In this document: in pieces, positions 59,271 through 64,000 of the stretch | Numbering within the stretch: the first letter of the stretch is position 1 | Layout of the letters: each line of letters starts with the position of its first letter | NCBI GenBank assembly: GCA_022376465.1 | Contig: JACDTU010000031.1 | Coordinates: 1 to 64,000 of the forward strand | DNA from: Cubamyces lactineus | Lineage: Eukaryota; Basidiomycota; Agaricomycetes; Polyporales; Polyporaceae | Length of the DNA: 64,000 nt | Reading direction: 5' to 3' | Translations under genes and position numbers: made by a program | Notes under the pieces: model-generated | What the model saw: the letters and a program-made list of their open reading frames with translations, nothing else | What the model was told of the DNA's origin: nothing | Databases searched by the model: none

Positions 59271-59931
59271 GTCGCTGCACATGTACGGTGTATGACCCCG
59301 GTCATTGGTGCTGTACTATGGGGCTGCAACGTGCATGCCGCCTTGTGCCTCTGCGTTCAGGGCGTTGTGGTGGGAGGCAAGGTCTTCGTTAGACTCTGGG
59401 TGGTTCTCGCTCATGGCGAGATGTAACTGTATTGGAATGTCGTTTGGACATGCATTTATTTCTTTTTGCCAGACGCCAGCGAGACACGCTAAGAGCTGGC
59501 ATCTGACGGGAGCTGTGTTGGTTGATTTCTAAGTCGGTTGATTTCTAAGACTGCCTGGAAGGCCTTCGGTGGGTAGATTGGCATGCAAGTGTCACTAGGT
59601 AACCGTCTGAACGGTGCGTATCCCTCGACGCCTTGGGATGGGGTACTCCGAGTGGCATAAAGGTACGTCTAGCAGTAATGAGATGTACTCGTTTCAGGAG
59701 TGTAGGCCGTTCTGTCTTCAGTCAACGGAGCGCCCATGGCATGAATGAACAGGGCGCACGTTGGTCAAATAGGTTCAAGTCACTACATAAAGACTTCGAC
59801 GCTTGTAAGCCGCCCTCAGGTTACTTATCGCGACGGTATTGAAATGCCTACTCGATTGTATGTTACATCCTGAATCACTTCCTCATCGTTCTCCGTTCTC
59901 ATGATTACCTCCTGTCCCTCGCGTCCAAATT
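59271..59931. other. Convergent intergenic region
   Basis: This is the 3' region between the P450 and WSC genes. No feature is seen. Confidence 0.4.
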
Positions 59932-60742
59932 TCAGGGCCACTTGGCATACTTGTACACCATCAACCTCTGGACGCCACCACAATACTCCTGTCCCTCGCC
60001 CGGTGGAAGTGGGCACAGCGTGCTGCACTCGGACTCGTCCGCGTACTCCGCCCCGGATGCATAGCCATAGCTGCACTGGCAGTCCTCGCCGTTCTCCACA
60101 CCCGCGTACGGGTGGCCGATGTGCTGGCAGTAATCGATGCACTGGTCGATGAACTCGAGGTTCGTGCTGAACGACTGGTGGACTGGCGCCAGGAACGCGG
60201 GCGTCGTGGGCGTGTCAACGAAGCAGCCTTGCAGCGCCCAGCCGCCCCCGGGGAGCGCGGGCGATTTGTAGACCTGATGAGAAGCCGGGCGGAGGTAAGC
60301 GATAGACCCCGAGATCAAAGCGTTGGCGATGACATTAGGATTGACAGGGGATGGAAGCCTGAAGGTGTTGTTCGGTGCAGGGACGTACCTGGATTCGGAA
60401 CGAGCCTCCGCAAGAGAGGTCAGGGTCGCCGGTACAGGCCATGTTGCAATCGGTGGCGGGCGCGGCTTGCGGGGTGCCTACAAGGCCGGTACCGCAGTGG
60501 CATTCGTTGCTGTACTCGACGCCGGCGTAGATGTAGTTCTCCGAGTCGCATCGCTCGACGCAGGACGCGGGGGTGTTGTTCGGGTCCTGGACAGTGATAT
60601 CGTTGGCGATAATACGGGAGCCTGTGTCCACAGCACAGGCGTAGGCGATGGACCAGTTGAGGGGGATGTTAGGAGGGTCAAAGGCGTATGCACCGAGAAT
60701 GGGTGCCGAGAAGGCAGCTGCACAGATTAGAAATGTCTTCAT
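59932..60742 (-). CDS. Secreted protein with two WSC domains
   Basis: Two exons (60742-60389, 60273-59932) encode 231 aa. A signal peptide MKTFLICAAAFSAPILGAYA precedes two cysteine-rich WSC domains. The first has YIYAGVEYSNECHCGTGL and CTGDPDLSCGGSFRIQ. The second has GCFVDTPTTP, PYAGVENGEDCQCSYG and PPGEGQEYCGGVQRLMVYKY. WSC domains bind cell-wall or other glycans in fungal sensors and glyoxal-oxidase-like enzymes. There is no transmembrane segment or catalytic domain, so it is probably a secreted or wall-bound carbohydrate-binding protein. The intron is 115 nt. A TTTTATAC element lies about 50 bp upstream (60795-60802). Confidence 0.9.
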
Positions 60743-62137
60743 GGATGGCGGCTAGGACGTGTTCGCTGCAGCTGCAGCAGACAGCCATACTGGCTTTTAT
60801 ACGCTTGTAGTAGACTGAAAGCAGGTATATGCCAGGCCCAGCCAAGCCAGCCGAGAGCGAGGTGTTCAACGTCCGTGAAAGGCGGGCTGATCGCGACTGC
60901 TCAGGAACAAAGCTGGACTTGGAAGGCAGCGGGGTTAACGAGGCAACATGCGCACTTGAAGATGAACTGGGATGACAGATGCCTGCGTCAGGGGGCGATG
61001 CGGCCGTAGGCCACAGTGCCTGTGGCTTGCAGCCAAAAGACGACGAGTATCTGCAGAGTCACCTGTGTTTAGCCCGGATCAGACCCTTGTGCTGCGTATC
61101 TTCAAGCTCACATTCGAGACGATACATACACTCGATACATGGACTTCTTGAGTTTCCAGGAAATTCACTACTAGATCAAATCCTTGGTTGTGGAGGCACG
61201 GTTACTGGGACTCAATCAGGCGGATGGCTGGTATGTTGACTATACACCATTCGCGATCGTTTATTGAGAGAATACTTTTCGTGGGTGCGGTACGCCAACT
61301 GCAAGTTGAATTTAATATCCTAGCATTGTGCTCTGCTTATTAGCTAACCGTATCGAATAGATCGCCGAGGGCCTTACCTGGCTATTGGTCAACGTGGTGG
61401 TAGTACTTTCATGAGGCTTAGAACACAGTCGTTGCCGGGCGTTTCAACGCCACCGTTATGCCAAGCGCCCACGTCGTACTGCGGCAGTCACTGAGTCAAC
61501 GAATTAAAGTTTCCCTCCAACAATTATCATCTACACTGACGACCTGATTAGCAGCTCAACCTCTGTGGTATCTGCGCTATTTCTTTGCGACACAAGAGCA
61601 TACATAGACCCGGACTAGCGCTCAGTTATTACGGGCCCATGTATCCACCGCGCGGGCGAGGTGCGCATGCATCTTCACAGCCGTTCTTCAAGCGTTATAC
61701 CCCTTTTCTGTCCCATTCAGGCAGCGATGGATAGCGAATATGACGATCCATGATGTCCGACATCCTCAGAACGCCGAGCTCAGCAGGGAGGGGTGGTCGC
61801 CGCGCCGCGACGACTAAGTCGGACACCGATCGGACACAAGTCGGTCCAAGTCTGAGTACTAGTGTCAAGAGTCAACTGTGCTAGTCTTCGGAAACGAGCT
61901 TGTCGTTTAGAGCACGGCTGCAACCTGCATGCGAGGTAGCGCAATGGACGTTTGGCGCCAGCGGAACTACCGCAGCACAAGGGCGATAACATTAGAATTT
62001 TGACGTAAGTACAAGCTATTGCTCGCGCGGGGATCTCGGTGAGCCACGCTTGGCCGAGTTCCTTCATAAACTCAACAGCAACGTGTTCAGTGCCCACTTC
62101 AGGCCAGCTTGTCGTCGGTCATACCAACACCTTGACC
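60743..62137. other. Intergenic, about 1.4 kb, no gene seen
   Basis: Only short ORFs occur (60979-61239, 62097-61780), with no family features. The region serves two divergent genes (WSC and MYND). Confidence 0.4.
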
Positions 62138-63577
62138 ATGGGCAAGAAACGGTATGTTCACGCTCTCCAACCCAGCCATTCATACTCGACGAGCTCACAA
62201 TGATGTTCGAGCAGAGGACGACATCGGACGGCGCCCTCTAGCTTTGTTCATGAGTGCGATCTGTGTCAGATCCAAGTGCCAAAGTCAGACCTCCGACAAT
62301 GCCCGAGTTGTGCGAACGCCCCCTACTGCAGCGAGAAGTGCCAGAAGGAAGCATGGCCATCACACATCTTCCGTTGTTGGCCTGGCCAGACCATCAAAAC
62401 GGCCTATCACCTCTTCAGGGCGGCCGCGCGCGACGAGATTCCTTCTGACGAGGAGACCAGGAGAGACTATGGTTTCACTAAAGCTGCAGCTCTAGGATGG
62501 CACGCCGAGAGCAACCTCTTTGGGCTGTATATTGGCCTCCTCATCGTCCTACAGGTGCCACCCGATGACCTACATCGATGGAGGCTCGAAGGACGTCTGA
62601 TTGAGCGCATCAAATCCGTGTACGAGCCAATTCCTCCCGAGTATCGAGGTGAATATTACCCATGGTTCCTCCAGCACCAATACCTCCTCGAGACTCCCGG
62701 CCACGCGTCCACTATTGGCAACATGCTCACCCATCCATTCCGCGCTGCCTGGTCATTGGTACATGGAGGTTTCGACGTCATGCGAGCCAAAGTCTGGGGG
62801 CCCTCTCCTAATCGCGCCTTTCTCGATCTGTGGAAGCAGGGCCTCTTGCCATCCCCGTTCTTTGGGGAATGGCTCCGTTACGGTTTCGTCTCTACTCTCA
62901 GCGAGGCCGAAGCGGCCGACCTAGACATCCGATACCGGTACCTCTTTCTCCATCACTCGTTCGAAGAGTTTTGCGCCGCATACAAATCGTCCGGCATTCC
63001 TGCTCTCTTCGATCGGCATGGCCTCCCCTGCTCCATTCTGTTCCGAGACGTAATGTCGTGCACTCCCAGTCTACCAAAGACTGTCTGGCGGCTCAAAAGC
63101 TACATTGACCTGTTGGCTACTGTGCGTGGCTCTGGGTTGAAAGTGAGTTTAGCCCTCACTTCGGCGGTAGCATCGGACTACGGCTTCGGAAACTGCCGGA
63201 CCGACGGAGACACGGAGCTGCTATCACGCATCTACACCCGTTACTTTTCTCACCCCGATACCAGTCCACTTGATCTGCATGAGGCATGCATGGAGGGAAT
63301 GCTGCTGGAGTATCTTGAGCCGTTCATCGACTGGAAGCCCACGGAGAGGACGCGGTGCCGGATGCTGCTGAAGAACATATATCCCCCGCCTTGGTGGTTC
63401 CCCAAAGCCATGAAGCTCAGTGAGTGTGGTTCCTCCATAACCGGAATGGTCGTTCACGAGGATGTCTTCACAGGGCCCCTATACCGCACCTTGGACGCTT
63501 GGACGCCCTATGCGTACCTGATGTTTGGCATCGTTGTCCTGTTGTTGGCATTGTACGGCGTGCTTCGCCCTGTGTAA
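62138..63577 (+). CDS. MYND zinc-finger protein with C-terminal membrane segment
   Basis: Two exons (62138-62151, 62215-63577) encode 458 aa. The 14-nt first exon gives MGKKR. The MYND finger follows at about residues 18-60: CDLCQIQVPKSDLRQCPSC, YCSEKCQKEAWPSHIFRC, which is the full C-C-C-C-C-C-H-C set apart from spacing. The central 330 residues are an unassigned helical region typical of mushroom MYND proteins. The last 25 residues, YAYLMFGIVVLLLALYGVLRPV, form one hydrophobic helix at the very end, as in tail-anchored proteins. MYND fingers bind proline-rich peptides. Membrane anchoring of a MYND protein is unusual. Confidence 0.85.
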
Positions 63578-63981
63578 TGAACGTTCGACGATCTTTGCTC
63601 TGCCGTCCGACGCCGACGGTGGTAGGCTCGGCATATCTCGTCACCACATCCATGCGTCTCTGACTTGGTGCACGACCCCTCTTCTCAGAGGAGTTTCGCT
63701 CGTCTGATACATTACGTCGTCTATGCGGTGAGGGTTCGCTATCGCGCTACTCGTGAACAGTCGTATATGAAATGCACATACATAGCGAATCCCCGACCGG
63801 AGTACGACTTGGCGCATGGGCGCGGTCCTGATGCCGGCACGCTCCTCACCTAGTAAGCTGCGGATGTCAGGACGCCGGACCTGAGGAAGTATAAAAGCCA
63901 GCGTACACTCTGTTCAATCGCGCAGTACCTCGTCTATTCGACTCAGCCTGAAGTGCACCTTATCGAGTACGATACTGTACC
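63578..63981. other. Promoter region of the next gene
   Basis: A TATA box (63890-63897) and a pyrimidine-rich leader precede an ATG at 63982. Short ORFs in this stretch are not supported. Confidence 0.45.
63890..63897 (+). promoter_or_regulatory. TATA box of gene at window end
   Basis: TATAAAAG in the context GAAGTATAAAAGCC stands 92 bp before ATG 63982, a good consensus core promoter. Confidence 0.6.
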
Positions 63982-64000
63982 ATGTCAGCGCTCTTCGGCC
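63982..64000 (+). CDS. Start of a gene, truncated by window edge
   Basis: ATG at 63982, in a good context (TACCATGTC), begins MSALFG and is cut by the window end. The TATA box at 63890 and a leader of about 60 nt support a real gene. The product is unknown. Confidence 0.45.

Overview
This is a nuclear window from a filamentous basidiomycete, most likely an Agaricomycete of the wood-decay (Polyporales-like) type. The evidence is: genes densely packed on both strands; many short introns (about 45-70 nt) with GTRNGT donors, CTRAC branch sites and YAG acceptors; basidiomycete-style Ty3/gypsy elements; a fungal sesquiterpene synthase; a microsomal P450; a polyporopepsin-like aspartic protease; and F-box, NADAR and MYND proteins of kinds common in mushrooms. 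The species assignment is inference.

Positions 1-19000 are a transposon-rich block. Positions 1-3581 hold no convincing gene, but they contain seven TACTAAC boxes, intron-like signals and an array of three hairpins with an exact 53-bp period. A gag/protease ORF (3582-8063, minus) with a 2.39-kb LTR (8169-10556) faces away from a pol ORF (12586-16083, plus) that is followed by a homologous 2.29-kb LTR (16132-18416). LTR ends, primer-binding site, polypurine tract and a shared GCGC flank suggest the two halves were one large Ty3/gypsy element later split by an inversion. The host of that insertion appears to be another gypsy element, whose 417-bp LTR lies at 18543-18959. The most unusual feature is that each long LTR carries a spliced 189-codon ORF, with identical exon lengths (487 + 83 nt) and a GC-AG intron in both copies.

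Positions 19000-33800 carry cellular genes: an unknown 170-aa ORF between two diverged direct repeats (one interrupted by a MITE-like insertion), SMC5 (minus), the ITPA/HAM1 nucleotide pyrophosphatase, a Ran1/Ksp1-type protein kinase, a small single-PAH Sin3-like protein, an F-box-like protein and SAP18.

Positions 34000-48000 carry an AlkB-like dioxygenase, a sesquiterpene synthase, NEDD8/RUB1, an MFS sugar transporter, a small His/Cys protein of unknown role, an APH-like kinase, an intron-containing tRNA-Asp(GUC) and a pepsin-like aspartic protease. Positions 48800-64000 carry a possible 31-codon gene, a NADAR-domain protein with an N-myristoylation-like start, a LARP7/Pof8-like La-module protein, a hAT transposase remnant, a cytochrome P450, a double-WSC secreted protein, a MYND protein with a C-terminal membrane segment, and the first codons of a further gene.

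Functional themes are genome maintenance (SMC5, ITPA, AlkB), chromatin (SAP18 and a PAH protein lie close together, both linked to Sin3-HDAC biology), ubiquitin-like modification (NEDD8, F-box) and secondary metabolism (terpene synthase, P450; about 20 kb apart and not an obvious cluster).
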